NCBI RefSeq assembly: GCF_030849505.1
Contig: NZ_JAUJFI010000043.1
Location: forward strand, 1-37,900
DNA length: 37,900 bases
Direction: 5' to 3'
Origin: Azospirillum isscasi
Lineage (GTDB): Bacteria > Pseudomonadota > Alphaproteobacteria > Azospirillales > Azospirillaceae
Shown: one piece after another, positions 1 through 9,217 of the stretch
How positions within the stretch are numbered: position 1 is the first letter of the stretch
Layout of the letters: every line of letters starts with the position of its first letter
Program-made: the position numbers and the translations under genes
The notes under the pieces: model-generated
The model's database searches: none
What the model saw: the letters and a program-made list of their open reading frames with translations, nothing else
What the model was told of the DNA's origin: nothing

Positions 1-1335
1 CAGCGCGTGGCGGCGGCCGACGAAGGCGTCCAGCGGCAGCCCGGCCAGCTCCGCCGCGCGGGCGTTGGCGAAGGCCACGGAGCCGTCGGGCCGCCCGATG
101 GACACGCCGACCGGGCTCTGCTCCAGGATCGCGCGCAGGCGGCGCTCGCTGTCCGACAGGGCGTGCTCGCGCGAGCGGATGGTGGCGACGAAATAGTGCA
201 GGGCGCGCGCCATGTCGGCGATCTCGTCCTGCCCGTGGGTGGGGATGGCGACGGACCGCCCGGCGGCCGAGGCGGTCATGGCGGTCTGGAGCCCGCGCAG
301 CCGCCGCACCACGTTGCGGTGGATGTACAGGAAGATGCCGATGGCCCCCAGGATGGAAACCACGGCCATCGCCAGGATGGCGTTCTTGCCGTCGCGGATC
401 ACCCGTTCGAATTCGCCGGAGCGGGCGGCGATGTCCTGCTCGATGGACAGGAAATGGTCGGAGACGGCGCCGACCAGCCGGTCGGAGACGTTCTGGTTGC
501 GGGCGATGGAGCCCTTGATGGCGCGGGCCAGCCCGATTTCCGTCAGGCGGCTGTTGAACAGGTTGTGCTCTCCCAGCCCCAGCGCCTCCAACTCGCGGTA
601 CAGCGGCTCCATGTCGAAGGCGGGGCCGGGGGGCAGGGCGGCCACGGCCTCCGCCGCGCGGTCCATCGCGGCGCGGTAATCCTGCCGCAGCCGGTCCACC
701 CGCGCCTCGTGGTCGGCGCGGGAGGCGGCCAGCATCAGCACGATGGCGTGCCGGGCCTCCGCCGTCCACAGGGCGATCCGCCGCTCGGTGCCCTGGACCT
801 CCTCCCACTCCCGCGGGGTCCGGGGGGCGGGGGTCTTTCCGCGCAGCGACTCCTCGGCGCTGCGGATGCGTTCGGCGAGCTGCATCAGCCGGCCGACCAG
901 CCCGCCCGTCTCCGCGGCGGCGGCGAGCTGCCCCTCCACCTGGGTGTTCAGGGTCATCAGATTGGCGACCAGCTCGTTCTTGCGGCGCTGCAGCTCGGCC
1001 ACGTCGGCCAGGTCGGTGCCGCGGTCGCGCAGCCGGTTCACCAGATCCTCCAGAAGGGCGATCTGGTCGCTCAGCCGGGCCATCACCGATTCGCGCACCG
1101 ACTGGCTCTGCACGGCGACCAGGGCCGGGGCGTTGGCGGCCAGCGTGCCGCTCTGCTGGGCAAGCTGCGAGGCGTTGACGAGGCCCGGCACCTTGGCCGT
1201 GGCGATCTGCTCGAACCCCTGGTGGAAGCGGGCGAAGAGGGAGACGGCCACCACCCCGGTGGCGGCGGTCAGGCCGGCGATCACGGTCAGACCCGCCAGG
1301 ATGCGGAACGCTACGCCCAACCGGGGAAGCCGCAT
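1..1335 (-). CDS. TorS-like sensor histidine kinase, N-terminal part (HAMP-PAS), truncated by window edge
   Basis: The frame is open from an ATG at 1335 to base 1, giving 445 residues with no stop, so the C-terminus and presumably the kinase core lie outside the window. Residues 1-35 hold a positively charged start and a first membrane segment. A long, mostly helical periplasmic region follows (about 36-325), containing a 'VPGLVNASQLAQQSGTLAANAP' type segment that resembles the TorS sensor region. A second membrane segment (ILAMAVVSILGAIGIFLYI, about 325-345) leads into a HAMP domain, and a PAS domain starts near residue 405 (LRAILEQSPVGVSIGRPDGSV). E. coli TorS works with a periplasmic binding protein, TorT. 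Here a periplasmic amino-acid-type binding protein is divergently transcribed 165 bp away and could play that part (inference). A kinase output is expected from the HAMP-PAS architecture but is not visible. Confidence 0.85.
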   Translation of the reverse strand, partial: MRLPRLGVAFRILAGLTVIAGLTAATGVVAVSLFARFHQGFEQIATAKVPGLVNASQLAQQSGTLAANAPALVAVQSQSVRESVMARLSDQIALLEDLVNRLRDRGTDLADVAELQRRKNELVANLMTLNTQVEGQLAAAAETGGLVGRLMQLAERIRSAEESLRGKTPAPRTPREWEEVQGTERRIALWTAEARHAIVLMLAASRADHEARVDRLRQDYRAAMDRAAEAVAALPPGPAFDMEPLYRELEALGLGEHNLFNSRLTEIGLARAIKGSIARNQNVSDRLVGAVSDHFLSIEQDIAARSGEFERVIRDGKNAILAMAVVSILGAIGIFLYIHRNVVRRLRGLQTAMTASAAGRSVAIPTHGQDEIADMARALHYFVATIRSREHALSDSERRLRAILEQSPVGVSIGRPDGSVAFANARAAELAGLPLDAFVGRRHAL

Positions 1336-1500
1336 GCCCGTGCCCCTTTTTTCGTCGTCCGATCCAGATAACACGGGCAATCGGCCCGGCGCAATTCACA
1401 CCCCCGCCGCGCAATCGGGCGCGGGCGGTCCCGGCGGGCTTGACCCGCGCCGGTTGCCGGACCGAAGCTGATCCGTGGGTGGGCAGAAGGGGGGGCGGCG

Positions 1501-2553
1501 ATGGGCTTGGTCCGGTCTTTCGCGCGGACGGCGGCGGTTGCCGCGGTCCTGGCGGCGGTCCTGGCGGTGGTGCCGTCCGGCAGCCCGCGGGCCGAAACGC
1601 TGGAGGACGTGCGGGAGCGCGGGCTGCTGCGCTGCGGCGTCTCGTCCAGCGGGGCCGGTCTGGCGGCGGTGGACGACAGCGGGAACTGGCGCGGCTTCTT
1701 CGTGGACATGTGCCGGGCGCTGGCCGCCGCCGTCGCGGGCAACGCCGACCGGGTGGAGTTCGTGGAGACCAACTCCGAGAACCGCTTCGCCATCCTGCGC
1801 AACGGCGAGGTGGACGTGGTGATGGAGGGAACCACCTGGACCCTGCAACGCGACGCCACCTTCGGGATCGATTTTCCGGCGGTCTATCTGTTCGACGGCC
1901 AGGGCTTCATCGCCCACCGCGCCCAGGGCGTCTCCCGCCTGTCCGACCTGCCGGCCGGGGCTTCCGTCTGCGTGCTCGAACAGACCACCACCCTGCGCAA
2001 CCTGGAGGATTGGATGGCCCGCACCGGCGTGCGCTTCCGGCTGAAGCGGGTGCGCTCGACCGAAGGGGCGCTGTCCGCCTTCTTCAACCACCATTGCGAC
2101 CTCTACACCAGCGACCGCATCGGCCTGTACGCCCAGCGCCTGCTGAAGGCCCCCGACCGCGACGATTACGTCATCCTGCCCGAAACGATCTCCAAGGAGC
2201 CGCTGGGGCCGATGGTCCGCCCGGACGAGCGGCGCTGGTTCGACATCGTGCGCTGGGTGTTCCTGTCCACCGTGCTGGCGGAGGAGAAGGGCATCACCGC
2301 CGCCAACGCCGCGCGGCTGAGGGAGGACCCGCAGGATCCGGAGGTGCGCCGGTTCCTGGGGGCCACGGCCGGCGTCGGCTGGGGGCTGGGGCTGGACGAC
2401 GACTGGGTCTTCCGCGTGGTGACGCAGGTCGGCAATTACGGCGAGATCTTCGACCGCCATCTGGGCGCGGCCTCCCCGCTGGGCATCGACCGCGGGCTGA
2501 ACGGCCTGTGGATGAACGGCGGCCTGCATTACGCCCCGCCGCTGGGGGGATGA
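1501..2553 (+). CDS. AapJ/BztA-like amino-acid ABC transporter substrate-binding protein
   Basis: A 350-residue secreted protein with an N-terminal signal peptide (cleavage likely near 'PRAETLEDV', about residue 31). The start is supported by a G-rich Shine-Dalgarno about 10 bases upstream. Family-typical segments are 'RGLLRCGVS', 'GFFVDMCRALAAAV', 'SENRFAILRNGEVDVVMEGTTWTLQRD', 'VCVLEQTTTLRNLEDW', 'DLYTSDRIGL' and the C-terminal 'NYGEIFDRHLG...RGLNGLW'. Length and motifs match AapJ/BztA general L-amino-acid binding proteins. No AapQ, AapM or AapP genes follow, so it is an orphan binding protein. It may serve a remote transporter or act as the periplasmic ligand-binding partner of the divergent TorS-like kinase (inference). 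Family call is firm; role is uncertain. Confidence 0.88.
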   Translation: MGLVRSFARTAAVAAVLAAVLAVVPSGSPRAETLEDVRERGLLRCGVSSSGAGLAAVDDSGNWRGFFVDMCRALAAAVAGNADRVEFVETNSENRFAILRNGEVDVVMEGTTWTLQRDATFGIDFPAVYLFDGQGFIAHRAQGVSRLSDLPAGASVCVLEQTTTLRNLEDWMARTGVRFRLKRVRSTEGALSAFFNHHCDLYTSDRIGLYAQRLLKAPDRDDYVILPETISKEPLGPMVRPDERRWFDIVRWVFLSTVLAEEKGITAANAARLREDPQDPEVRRFLGATAGVGWGLGLDDDWVFRVVTQVGNYGEIFDRHLGAASPLGIDRGLNGLWMNGGLHYAPPLGG

Positions 2554-2733
2554 GCCGGGCGGAGAGGAACGGCCCCGCTTTGCCGCCTTGCGGGATTGTC
2601 CGTGGCGCGGCTTCTCCCATGTTGTGGGGATGTTCGGCGAAAGGTTCGGCGAACGCTTCAAATCCGGGCAATCCGCCGCTATGGTGGCGCCTTCCGGGCG
2701 CCGCGCGGCCCGCTTCAGGCAGTTTCCCAGGCC

Positions 2734-3951
2734 ATGACCAGACCCAACACCTACCGTTCCGGTCCCGACGAGCGCGGGCATTTCGGCATCTATGGCGGAC
2801 GCTTCGTCGCCGAGACGCTGATGCCCCTGATCCTTGAGGTGGAGAAAGCCTACAAGGAGGCCAAGGCCGATCCCGCCTTCGAAGGCGGGATCCGCGAGCA
2901 TCTCAAGCAGTATGTGGGCCGCCCGAACCCGCTCTACTACGCCGAACGCCTGACGGAGAAGCTCGGCGGCGCGAAGATCTACTTCAAGCGCGAGGAGCTG
3001 AACCACACCGGCGCGCACAAGATCAACAACTGCATCGGCCAGATCCTGCTCGCCCGCCGCATGGGCAAGAAGCGCATCATCGCCGAGACGGGCGCCGGCC
3101 AGCACGGTGTGGCGACCGCCACGGTCTGCGCGCTGTTCGACATGCCCTGCGTCATCTACATGGGCGAGACCGACATCGCCCGGCAGCAGCCCAACGTCTT
3201 CCGCATGAAGCTGCTGGGGGCGGAGGTGGTTCCGGTGACCTCCGGCGCGCGGACGCTGAAGGACGCGATGAACGAGGCGCTGCGCGACTGGGTGACCAAC
3301 GTCTCCGACACCTACTACCTGATCGGCACCGCCGCCGGCCCGCACCCGTACCCCGCCATGGTCCGCGACTTCCAGTCGGTCATCGGCGACGAGGTGCGCG
3401 TCCAGATGCAGGAGCTGGAAGGCCGCCTGCCCGACAGCCTGGTCGCCTGCGTCGGCGGCGGCTCCAACGCCATCGGCCTGTTCCACCCCTTCCTGGACGA
3501 CCCCTCGGTGAAGATGGTCGCGGTCGAGGCCGCCGGCCACGGCATCGACAAGGGGCCGCTGGCCCACGCCGCCTCGATCACCGGCGGTCGCCCCGGCGTG
3601 CTGCACGGCAACCGCACCTACCTGCTCCAGGACGAGGACGGGCAGATCCTGGAAGGCCACTCCATCTCCGCCGGCCTGGATTATCCGGGCGTCGGGCCGG
3701 AGCATTCCTGGCTGCACGACATCGGGCGCGTCGAGTACGTCTCGGCCACCGACCAGGAGACGCTGGACGCCTTCCAGCTCTGCGCCCGCACCGAGGGCAT
3801 CATCCCCGCGCTGGAATCGGCGCACGCGCTGGCGGAGATCGTGAAGCGCGCCCCGAAACTGCCCAAGGACCACCTGATGGTGCTGTGCCTGTCGGGCCGC
3901 GGCGACAAGGACATCTTCTCCGTCGCCCAGCATCTGGGAGTGAAGCTGTGA
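2734..3951 (+). CDS. trpB: Tryptophan synthase beta chain
   Basis: A 405-residue enzyme that condenses indole with L-serine using PLP to make tryptophan in the cytoplasm. The PLP lysine is in '[10 protein letters not shown]' (K96), and the phosphate-binding loop '[10 protein letters not shown]' is intact, as are 'AETGAGQHG' and the C-terminal 'LSGRGDKD'. The start at 2734 ([22 protein letters not shown]) matches the usual N-terminus; the longer upstream open frame is not family-like. Its stop overlaps the trpA start (GTGA), so translation is probably coupled. In many alphaproteobacteria trpF precedes trpB; here an AapJ-like gene lies upstream and trpF is absent from the window. No Trp-rich leader peptide is evident upstream. 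Confidence 0.98.
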   Translation: MTRPNTYRSGPDERGHFGIYGGRFVAETLMPLILEVEKAYKEAKADPAFEGGIREHLKQYVGRPNPLYYAERLTEKLGGAKIYFKREELNHTGAHKINNCIGQILLARRMGKKRIIAETGAGQHGVATATVCALFDMPCVIYMGETDIARQQPNVFRMKLLGAEVVPVTSGARTLKDAMNEALRDWVTNVSDTYYLIGTAAGPHPYPAMVRDFQSVIGDEVRVQMQELEGRLPDSLVACVGGGSNAIGLFHPFLDDPSVKMVAVEAAGHGIDKGPLAHAASITGGRPGVLHGNRTYLLQDEDGQILEGHSISAGLDYPGVGPEHSWLHDIGRVEYVSATDQETLDAFQLCARTEGIIPALESAHALAEIVKRAPKLPKDHLMVLCLSGRGDKDIFSVAQHLGVKL

Positions 3952-4790
3952 GCGCCCCCAAGGATAATGGACGCATCGCCAAGCGTTTCGCCGCCCTGAA
4001 GGCGGAGGGCCGCGCCGGCCTCGTCACCTTCATCACCGCGGGCGACCCGGATCTGGAAACCTGCCGCGCCGTTCTGCACGGCCTGCCCGCCGCGGGCGCC
4101 GACCTGATCGAGCTGGGACTGCCCTTCTCCGACCCGATGGCCGACGGTCCGGCGATCCAGGCGGCCAGCCTGCGCGCGCTCCACGCCGGGACGACGGCGC
4201 GCAAGACGCTGGATCTCGTGCGCGGCTTCCGCGCGACGGACGCCGACACGCCGGTGATCCTGATGGGCTATTACAACCCGATCCACGCCTATGGGGTGGA
4301 CCGCTTCCTGGCCGACGCCATCGCCGCGGGGGTGGACGGGCTGATCGTCGTGGACCTGCCGCCCGAAGAGGACGAGGAGCTGTGCATCCCGGCGCTGAAG
4401 GCCGGGGTGAACTTCATCCGTCTGGCGACGCCGACCACCGACGACAAGCGCCTGCCGGCGGTCCTTCAGAACACGTCCGGCTTCGTCTATTACGTGTCGA
4501 TCGCCGGCATCACCGGCACGGCCAGCGCCGACAACGCCGCGGTGGGTGCCGCGGTGGACCGGCTGAAGCGCCACACCGACCTGCCGGTGGCGGTCGGCTT
4601 CGGCATCAAGACGCCGGAGCAGGCGGCCGACGTCGCCCGCGTCGCCGACGCGGCGGTGGTCGGTTCGGCCATCGTCACGCGGCTGGCCGACGGGCTGGAC
4701 GCGGAGGGCAAGGCCCGTCCGGGTCTGGCCGAGGATGTGCTGGGCTTCGTCCGGGAACTGGCCGGCGGCGTGCGCGGCGCGCGCGTCTGA
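3948..4790 (+). CDS. trpA: Tryptophan synthase alpha chain
   Basis: A 280-residue TIM-barrel subunit that cleaves indole-3-glycerol phosphate to indole and glyceraldehyde-3-phosphate and channels indole to TrpB. The catalytic Glu and Asp lie in '[16 protein letters not shown]'. The phosphate-binding parts '[10 protein letters not shown]' and 'AVVGSAIV' are present, as is '[11 protein letters not shown]'. The start is taken as the GTG that overlaps the trpB stop by two bases of a GTGA junction, giving (M)[17 protein letters not shown]; this matches family length better than an upstream start inside trpB. It is followed 35 bp later by accD. Confidence 0.97.
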   Translation: MSAPKDNGRIAKRFAALKAEGRAGLVTFITAGDPDLETCRAVLHGLPAAGADLIELGLPFSDPMADGPAIQAASLRALHAGTTARKTLDLVRGFRATDADTPVILMGYYNPIHAYGVDRFLADAIAAGVDGLIVVDLPPEEDEELCIPALKAGVNFIRLATPTTDDKRLPAVLQNTSGFVYYVSIAGITGTASADNAAVGAAVDRLKRHTDLPVAVGFGIKTPEQAADVARVADAAVVGSAIVTRLADGLDAEGKARPGLAEDVLGFVRELAGGVRGARV

Positions 4791-4825
4791 GAGCGCCGGC
4801 TGCGCGGGATATCAGGAAGAATTCG

Positions 4826-5824
4826 ATGAACTGGCTTACCAACTACGTCCGCCCCAAGATCCGCGCCCTTTATGCCCGCAAGGAGGTTCCCGACAACCTC
4901 TGGCACAAGTGCCCGAGCTGCGAGGCGATGCTCTTCCACCGCGAACTGGAGGAGAACCTCAACGTCTGCCAGCATTGCGGCTTCCACATGCGGCTGGACC
5001 CGGTCAAGCGGCTGGCCTCGATGTTCGACGAGGGCGAGTACCAGACGGTCGAGCTGCCGAAGTCGGTGGTCGATCCGCTGAAGTTCCGCGACCAGAAGCG
5101 CTACACCGACCGCCTGAAGGAAGCCCAGGCCAAGACGGGCCGCCATGACGCCATCATCGTCGGCTCCGGCCTGATCGGCGGGCAGCCGGCGGTCGTCGCG
5201 GCCTTCGACTTCGGCTTCATGGGCGGCTCGATGGGCATCGCGGTGGGCGAGGGCATCCTGGCCGCCGCCCGCACCGCCATCGCCCAGGAGGCGGCGCTGA
5301 TCGTCGTCCCGGCCTCGGGCGGGGCGCGCATGCAGGAAGGCATTCTGTCGCTGATGCAGATGCCGCGCACCACCATCGCGGTGGAGATGGTCAAGGAAGC
5401 CGGCCTGCCCTACATCGTGGTGCTGACCGACCCGACGACCGGCGGCGTCACCGCCTCCTTCGCGATGATCGGCGACATCCACATCGCCGAGAAGGGCGCG
5501 CAGATCGGCTTCGCCGGCGCCCGCGTGATCGAGAGCACGATCCGCGAGACCCTGCCGGAAGGCTTCCAGCGCTCCGAATACCTTCAGGAGCACGGCATGG
5601 TGGACATGGTCGTGCATCGCCGCGACCTGCGCCCGACCCTGTCGCGCGTCCTGGCCCTGCTGATGCAGCCGGTCCTGGCCGTCGCGGCGGAGCCGCTGCC
5701 GGTCCCGCCGGCCGTCCAGCCGGACGAGCCGCGCAGCCAGGCCGAGGCCGCCGACGAGACCCCGCCCCAGGCGGGCGCCGAGAAGGCCGGCTCCGAGCAG
5801 GCCGGCGCCGGCCAGCCGGCCTGA
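4826..5824 (+). CDS. accD: Acetyl-CoA carboxylase carboxyltransferase subunit beta
   Basis: A 332-residue subunit that, with AccA, transfers carboxyl from biotin to acetyl-CoA to form malonyl-CoA for fatty-acid synthesis. The N-terminal zinc ribbon is intact: C29, C32, C48 and C51 in 'CPSC' and 'CQHC'. The crotonase-like core follows, with 'SGGARMQEG' and '[17 protein letters not shown]'. A purine-rich ribosome site (AGGAAG) lies about 7 bases before the ATG. The last ~45 residues form an Ala/Glu/Gln/Pro-rich tail with no family counterpart. It shares the common alphaproteobacterial arrangement trpB-trpA-accD-folC, with only 7 bp before folC. Confidence 0.97.
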   Translation: MNWLTNYVRPKIRALYARKEVPDNLWHKCPSCEAMLFHRELEENLNVCQHCGFHMRLDPVKRLASMFDEGEYQTVELPKSVVDPLKFRDQKRYTDRLKEAQAKTGRHDAIIVGSGLIGGQPAVVAAFDFGFMGGSMGIAVGEGILAAARTAIAQEAALIVVPASGGARMQEGILSLMQMPRTTIAVEMVKEAGLPYIVVLTDPTTGGVTASFAMIGDIHIAEKGAQIGFAGARVIESTIRETLPEGFQRSEYLQEHGMVDMVVHRRDLRPTLSRVLALLMQPVLAVAAEPLPVPPAVQPDEPRSQAEAADETPPQAGAEKAGSEQAGAGQPA

Positions 5825-5831
5825 TCCCGCG

Positions 5832-7148
5832 ATGTCGCTCGCCGATCCGGTTCTCGACCGGCTGAAGGGCCTCCACCCCAAGGTCATCGACCTGTCTCTG
5901 GACCGCGTGCACCGGCTGCTCGCCGCCCTGGACCATCCGGAGCGGCGCCTGCCGCCGGTGGTCCATGTGGCGGGGACCAACGGCAAGGGCTCCACGATCG
6001 CCTTCCTGCGGGCGATGCTGGAGGCCGCGGGGCTGCGGGTGCATGTCTACACCTCGCCGCACCTCGTGCGCTTCCACGAGCGCATCCGGCTGGCCGGGGC
6101 GCTGATCGGCGACGACCGGCTGGCCGCCCTGCTGGAGGAGTGCGAGGCCGCCAACGGCGGCGGGCCGATCACCTTCTTCGAGGTGACGACGGTCGCCGCC
6201 CTGCTGGCCTTCGCGCGCGAACCGGCGGACGTGGTGCTTCTGGAAACCGGGCTGGGCGGGCGGCTGGACGCCACCAACGTGGTGGAGCGTCCGGCGGTCA
6301 CCGCCATCACGCGCATCTCCTACGACCACCGCCAGTTCCTGGGCGACACGCTGGAGGCCATCGCGGGCGAGAAGGCCGGCATCTTCAAGCCGGGCGTTCC
6401 CGCCGTGATCTTCCCGCAGCCCGCGGAGGAAGCCGCCCGCACCCTGGCCGCCCGCGCGGAGGTGGCGGGGGCGCCGGTCCATGAGTGGTCGGTCGCGCCG
6501 ACCGACGGCGGTTTCCGTTTCGAGAGCGCCCGCCGCCGCATCGACCTGCCGCTGCCGGGGCTGGCCGGGGCGCACCAGATCGTCAACGCCGGGGTGGCGC
6601 TGGCCTGCCTTGACCATCTTCCGGTCGTGGTGGATGACGCGGCGGTGCGCCGCGGCCTCGCCGCCGTGGAGTGGCCCGCCCGCTTGCAGCGGCTGACCCG
6701 CGGCCCCCTGGCCGACAGCCTGCCCGCGGGGTGGGAGCTGTGGCTGGACGGCGGCCACAACGATTCGGCGGGCGAGGTGCTGGCCGTCCAGGCCGCGCGC
6801 TGGGCGCAGGAGGAGCCGGAGCGGCCCCTGCTGCTGGTCTACGGCATGCTGTCGAGCAAGGAGCCGCGGGAGTTCCTGGGCCCGCTGGCGCCCTTCGTCA
6901 CCGCCGCCCGCACCGTCGCCATCCCCGGCGAGGAGGCGTCGCTGACGGCGGAGGACACCGCTGCGGCCACCCGCGCCTGCGGCATCGCCGACAGCGCCGC
7001 CGCCGCGGACGTGGCGGGCGCCCTGGAAAGCCTGAAAACGGAAAGCCTGAAAACGGAAAGCCTCAAGGGGCGGGTCACCGGCCCGGCCCGCGTGCTGATC
7101 TGCGGGTCGCTCTATCTGGCGGGCACGGTCCTGGCGGAAAACGGCTGA
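5832..7148 (+). CDS. folC: Bifunctional folylpolyglutamate synthase / dihydrofolate synthase
   Basis: A 438-residue Mur-ligase-type enzyme that adds glutamate to dihydropteroate and to reduced folates using ATP. The P-loop 'VAGTNGKGST' and the following 'YTSPHLVRFHERIRL' are diagnostic, as are 'ETGLGGRLDATNVV' and 'YDHRQFLGDTLEAIAGEKAGIFKPGVPAV'. The C-terminal domain carries 'WLDGGHNDSAG' and 'LLLVYGMLSSKEP'. Near residue 400 there is an in-frame 15-bp tandem repeat (7026-7055, with a partial third copy), coding 'ESLKTESLKTESLKG'; it adds about ten residues in a surface region. It is the last gene of the trp-acc operon and converges with the next gene after a 40-bp gap. Confidence 0.96.
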   Translation: MSLADPVLDRLKGLHPKVIDLSLDRVHRLLAALDHPERRLPPVVHVAGTNGKGSTIAFLRAMLEAAGLRVHVYTSPHLVRFHERIRLAGALIGDDRLAALLEECEAANGGGPITFFEVTTVAALLAFAREPADVVLLETGLGGRLDATNVVERPAVTAITRISYDHRQFLGDTLEAIAGEKAGIFKPGVPAVIFPQPAEEAARTLAARAEVAGAPVHEWSVAPTDGGFRFESARRRIDLPLPGLAGAHQIVNAGVALACLDHLPVVVDDAAVRRGLAAVEWPARLQRLTRGPLADSLPAGWELWLDGGHNDSAGEVLAVQAARWAQEEPERPLLLVYGMLSSKEPREFLGPLAPFVTAARTVAIPGEEASLTAEDTAAATRACGIADSAAAADVAGALESLKTESLKTESLKGRVTGPARVLICGSLYLAGTVLAENG

Positions 7149-7188
7149 GAGTGAAGGGCTGAGTTCGCGGGCCGGGCAGGCGGGGGGC

Positions 7189-8892
7189 TCAGCGCCCCTG
7201 CTTGCCGTCCAGCTCCAGCATGTTGCGCAGAGCGGCGAGGGTCTTGCCGAGCGTTCCCGAGTCGTCCTTGGCGGCTTTCTTTCCGGACTCCTTGCCCTCG
7301 GCTTCCTTGCGCGCCGTGGGGGTCTCCGCTGGGCCCTCCGCGGGCTTGGGCGTCTCGGGCTCCTTCACCGGGAGCATCTCAACAAGGTCCAGGGGTTCCT
7401 CCGCCTCGTCCGCCTCGTCCGGCCCCGGTTCGCGGCGGGGCAGCGGCTTGAAGCCGGGCATCGGGTCCGGGGCGGGACGGGTGGGCGCCTCGCTCTTCCA
7501 GGAGGGCGGGGGCGGATCGTCCAGATCGCTTTCCGCTTCGACGAGCGCGCGCAGGGCGCGCAACGCCTCCTCCATTTCCTGTTCCTGGGCGGATTTGCGG
7601 ATGACGGGGGCGTCTTCCGGCTCCGCCTCGTCCTCTTCCTCCTCCTCGATTTCCTCCTCGACCGGATCGTCGTCGGCGATGTCGAAGACCGGCTTGCGCG
7701 ACCGGCCGAACAGCGGAGTCACCACGCCGTCCCTCCGGTCGTCGTCCTCGCCGTCCGCAATGCCGTCGTCCGGCCTTTCGGCTTCCTCCTCGTCGCGGTC
7801 GGCGGCGGCCTTCTGGACCATGCTGCGCAGGGCGGCGATGGTGCGGTCCAGCGGTTCGCTGTCGGTGGGGGCGGGGTCGCGCTCCCACGGCGGCGCGGCC
7901 TTGTCCGGATCGCGGATGGCGAAGGCGAGGATGTCGTCGTTGGACGGTTCCGCGTCGTCCGGAATGTCGTCGTCCGGAAGATCGTGGTCCGGAAGATCGT
8001 CTTCCGGCTCGTCGTGTTCCGGCTTGCCGGCGGCGTCCCGGATCGAAAAGGCCGCCGGCCCGGGCGGGGGAGACGGCGGGGGAGGCGGCGGTGCATCCTC
8101 CGCACGGTCCGCAAGGGCGCCGTCGCCGCGGCCATCCAGAATGCTGCGCAGCGCCGCGATGGTGCGGTCGAAGGAGCGGTCGTCGTCCGGATCATCCGCC
8201 GCCGGGCGGTTCACCCGGGCGGCCGGAGGCGGCGGGGCGATGGCCTCGACCCGCTCCGGTTCCTCGCCGGTGTCCCGGTCCTCGTCCCGGTCCGGGAGAT
8301 CCCAGTTCCGGGTGCGCCACTCCTCCAAGTCGTCGTCCGGCTCGTCGTCCGGCTCGTCGTCCGGCTCGCCTTCGTCGTCGTCCCAGCCCGGGGCGCCGTC
8401 CCCGGCCTCGTCATGGCCGGCGAGGTCGGCGAGGGAGACCGGCTCCCACAGCGGACGGCGGCCCGATTCGGGAGTGGAGCCGCCGTCCGCGATCAGCCGT
8501 TCCAGCTCCATGTCCAGCGTCGGGGAGTCGGCCCTTGCGGCTGCCGGCGCGGGCGCGTCCTCCGCTTCCGGCTCCTCCTCCGGTCCGCCGCGGGTCCGCA
8601 CCGCGTCGAGCAGCCCTTGCAGGGCGGCCAGCGGCCCGGCGAAGGACGGGCTTTCCTCCTCCATGGCCATCGCCGGCACGGGCGTGGCGAAGGGCGGGGG
8701 CGCCGGGCGGCTTTCGGTGTCGCGGGAATTGCAGCGCGAGCAGCGGTAATGGGGGGCGATGGACAGGACGGGGTAGTTGGGTCCGAACCGCCGGTTCATG
8801 TCCGCGCGCGGCAGCACGCCCTCGTGCCCGCAGGCCCGGCAGCGGACGTGCACATCGACCTCGATGTCGCGCAGGTAAAGCATGCGTGCCAT
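7189..8892 (-). CDS. Acidic zinc-ribbon protein with four repeated 'ALRxM' helical motifs
   Basis: A 567-residue protein of unknown function. The first 60 residues are a compact two-CxxC zinc ribbon (C18, C21, C51, C54). Most of the rest is low-complexity, very rich in Asp, Glu, Pro and Arg, and likely disordered. Within it, a short amphipathic motif recurs about every 100 residues: 'DRTIAALRSIL' (~235), 'DRTIAALRSMV' (~350), 'EALRALRALV' (~443) and 'GKTLAALRNML' (~550, the C-terminus). A related 'LAALQGLLDAV' follows the ribbon. The regular spacing suggests linear binding motifs. A 12-bp DNA repeat at 8330-8365 codes the EPDD run. The start at 8892 (MARMLYLRDIEV) puts the ribbon at the N-terminus; ATG 8883 is an alternative. 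No signal peptide or membrane segment is seen. Confidence 0.8.
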   Translation of the reverse strand: MARMLYLRDIEVDVHVRCRACGHEGVLPRADMNRRFGPNYPVLSIAPHYRCSRCNSRDTESRPAPPPFATPVPAMAMEEESPSFAGPLAALQGLLDAVRTRGGPEEEPEAEDAPAPAAARADSPTLDMELERLIADGGSTPESGRRPLWEPVSLADLAGHDEAGDGAPGWDDDEGEPDDEPDDEPDDDLEEWRTRNWDLPDRDEDRDTGEEPERVEAIAPPPPAARVNRPAADDPDDDRSFDRTIAALRSILDGRGDGALADRAEDAPPPPPPSPPPGPAAFSIRDAAGKPEHDEPEDDLPDHDLPDDDIPDDAEPSNDDILAFAIRDPDKAAPPWERDPAPTDSEPLDRTIAALRSMVQKAAADRDEEEAERPDDGIADGEDDDRRDGVVTPLFGRSRKPVFDIADDDPVEEEIEEEEEDEAEPEDAPVIRKSAQEQEMEEALRALRALVEAESDLDDPPPPSWKSEAPTRPAPDPMPGFKPLPRREPGPDEADEAEEPLDLVEMLPVKEPETPKPAEGPAETPTARKEAEGKESGKKAAKDDSGTLGKTLAALRNMLELDGKQGR

Positions 8893-9038
8893 GGGCGCAG
8901 TATACGCAGCGGCGTTCCCAAGCCCAGCGGATTCGGCCCGCCGCGCCACGCGCCGCGCCGCTGCCGGCGGTGACCTTTTCGGTACGCCATCCTATCGGGT
9001 CGCCGGAGACGGGCCAGGGACGGGCCGGAGACGGATGG

Positions 9039-9067
9039 TTGGCAATTCGCGGCGGAGCCGCTATGTT
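9039..9067 (+). promoter_or_regulatory. Sigma-70-type promoter of tRNA-Arg
   Basis: TTGGCA (9039-9044) and TATGTT (9062-9067) are separated by exactly 17 bases. The tRNA 5' end lies 10 bases after the -10 box, as expected for a short or absent leader. Confidence 0.7.
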
Positions 9068-9076
9068 CAGCGCCGT

Positions 9077-9153
9077 GGCCCCGTAGCTCATCTGGATAGA
9101 GCGACGGTTTCCTAAACCGTAGGCAGCTGGTTCGAGTCCAGCCGGGGTCACCA
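9077..9153 (+). tRNA. tRNA-Arg (anticodon CCT)
   Basis: A 77-nt cloverleaf with encoded CCA. The acceptor stem GGCCCCG pairs with CGGGGTC (one G-T pair). The anticodon stem ACGGT/ACCGT encloses loop TTCCTAA with anticodon CCT, reading AGG codons. The T arm contains GGTTCGAGTCC. A rare-codon tRNA in a GC-rich genome. Confidence 0.96.
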
Positions 9154-9217
9154 TGGCCTCCTTCCGCGACCGGCTCCGCCGTCCGCCGGTCCCGCCGTCC
9201 GATGGAGAGCCCTTCCG

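Noticed and set aside
7..1371. 454-residue plus-strand open frame at the window start
   Set aside because: It is the complement of the TorS-like sensor gene, which is open from 1335 to base 1 and has clear HAMP and PAS sequence. The plus-strand product is low-complexity Gly/Ala/Arg/His.
1396..3933. 845-residue minus-strand frame opposite the binding-protein gene and trpB
   Set aside because: Its product is repetitive Gly/Ala/Arg/Val/Gln/Asp-rich, typical of antisense reading of GC-rich genes, and it covers well-recognised genes on the other strand.
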